NCBI RefSeq assembly: GCF_000172555.1
Contig: NZ_ABOX02000036.1
Coordinates: 1-64,000, forward strand
Direction of reading: 5' to 3'
Origin: Pedosphaera parvula Ellin514
Lineage (GTDB): Bacteria; Verrucomicrobiota; Verrucomicrobiia; Limisphaerales; Pedosphaeraceae
DNA length: 64,000 nucleotides
Part shown: piece by piece, positions 63,671 to 64,000 of the stretch
How positions within the stretch are numbered: the first letter of the stretch is position 1
Layout of the letters: every line of letters begins with the position of its first letter
The notes under the pieces: generated by a model
The model's database searches: none
What the model was told of the DNA's origin: nothing
Seen by the model: only the letters and a program-made list of their open reading frames with translations
Program-made: the position numbers and the translations under genes

Positions 63671-64000
63671 CTATGGTTTGCGCAAACGATAGAAGACGCT
63701 TCCTTGTGTTACGCTATCAGTGATTGTTAGCGTGCCCATCCCCTGGCCGGGGAGTTGGGAAAAATTTGTCCAGCTGTTGGCGGCAGAGAGATTGATGGTC
63801 TTCTGCAAGTTCCAGCCGGACACGGAATTTGTCCATGCGATAGAAATAATGTCATTGGAGAGGTTCAAATGGAGTTTGGGAATCACGGGCGGAATGATTG
63901 AGAAGGCAAGGAAACCATTGTTCCCATCGCAGGCATAGAGCCGGTCCCCATTGATCACGATCTGGCCGATGAAATTGGCATTGCCGAGTTCGTTAGTCGG
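63671..64000 (-). CDS. C-terminal part of a secreted protein, start outside the window
   Basis: The frame is open at the window edge, so only the last 109 residues are seen. They begin in a beta-propeller-like repeat (NANFIGQIVINGDRLYACDG, NNGFLAFS). They end in the module LHLNLSNDIISIAWTNSVSG, WNLQKTINLSAANSWTNF and SVFYRLRKP. This is the same type of C-terminus as in the 39.6, 42.0 and 60.2 kb proteins. The ATG at 63958 is internal, since the match continues upstream. Confidence 0.75.
   Translation of the reverse strand, partial: PTNELGNANFIGQIVINGDRLYACDGNNGFLAFSIIPPVIPKLHLNLSNDIISIAWTNSVSGWNLQKTINLSAANSWTNFSQLPGQGMGTLTITDSVTQGSVFYRLRKP

Overview
The window looks like a chromosomal segment of a Gram-negative bacterium of the Verrucomicrobiota, probably close to the Pedosphaera/Limisphaerales group. 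The evidence is a PEP-CTERM protein, several large secreted proteins with a similar C-terminal module, prepilin-like proteins with an [17 protein letters not shown] segment, a DUF2723 membrane protein with C-terminal TPRs, an RND pump and moderate GC. The assignment is an inference; no rRNA or tRNA gene was found.

Layout. 1-7.7 kb: a repeat-rich leader, a disrupted amidohydrolase, an ankyrin protein, a CBS-pair protein, a PQQ-type sugar dehydrogenase, a BON protein and ilvD. 7.7-15.4 kb is an eroded accessory zone: a lactonase-like metallohydrolase, a lipoprotein, a DJ-1/PfpI protein, a GH25 lysozyme and an FKBP isomerase, separated by transposase remnants. One IS481-like remnant cuts off an ABC-transporter gene after about 14 codons. 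15.4-19.7 kb is a minus-strand cluster of small-molecule enzymes (two SnoaL-like, MmgE/PrpD, alpha/beta hydrolase, NmrA-like) behind an oxalate-decarboxylase stub. 19.7-21.1 kb is non-coding and holds four blocks of 10-bp-period repeats and a twin-hairpin element.

21-39 kb is core: acnA with a terminator, an RsmB-like methyltransferase, a pseudopilin-like protein, a LacI regulator, nadK, tlyA, two PilT-family ATPases with a small partner, a MidA-like methyltransferase, rsmE-dnaJ-grpE, and an ECF sigma / anti-sigma-like / DUF2723-TPR operon. 39.6-51.6 kb is mostly surface and secreted proteins plus a feoA-feoA-feoB iron operon. 52-60 kb has a glycosyltransferase and a TetR-controlled RND efflux operon whose pump reads through into its outer-membrane factor. 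60-64 kb holds an M23 peptidase, small membrane proteins, a five-residue-repeat protein and the end of another secreted protein.

Themes. Three genes (amidohydrolase, RND pump, M23 peptidase) carry one-base frameshifts, so sequence error must be weighed against real decay. The most unusual non-coding feature is a family of exactly 10-bp-period arrays, most of which run into TTAAATTTTTTT, placed upstream of genes at both 0.5 kb and 20.5-21 kb.
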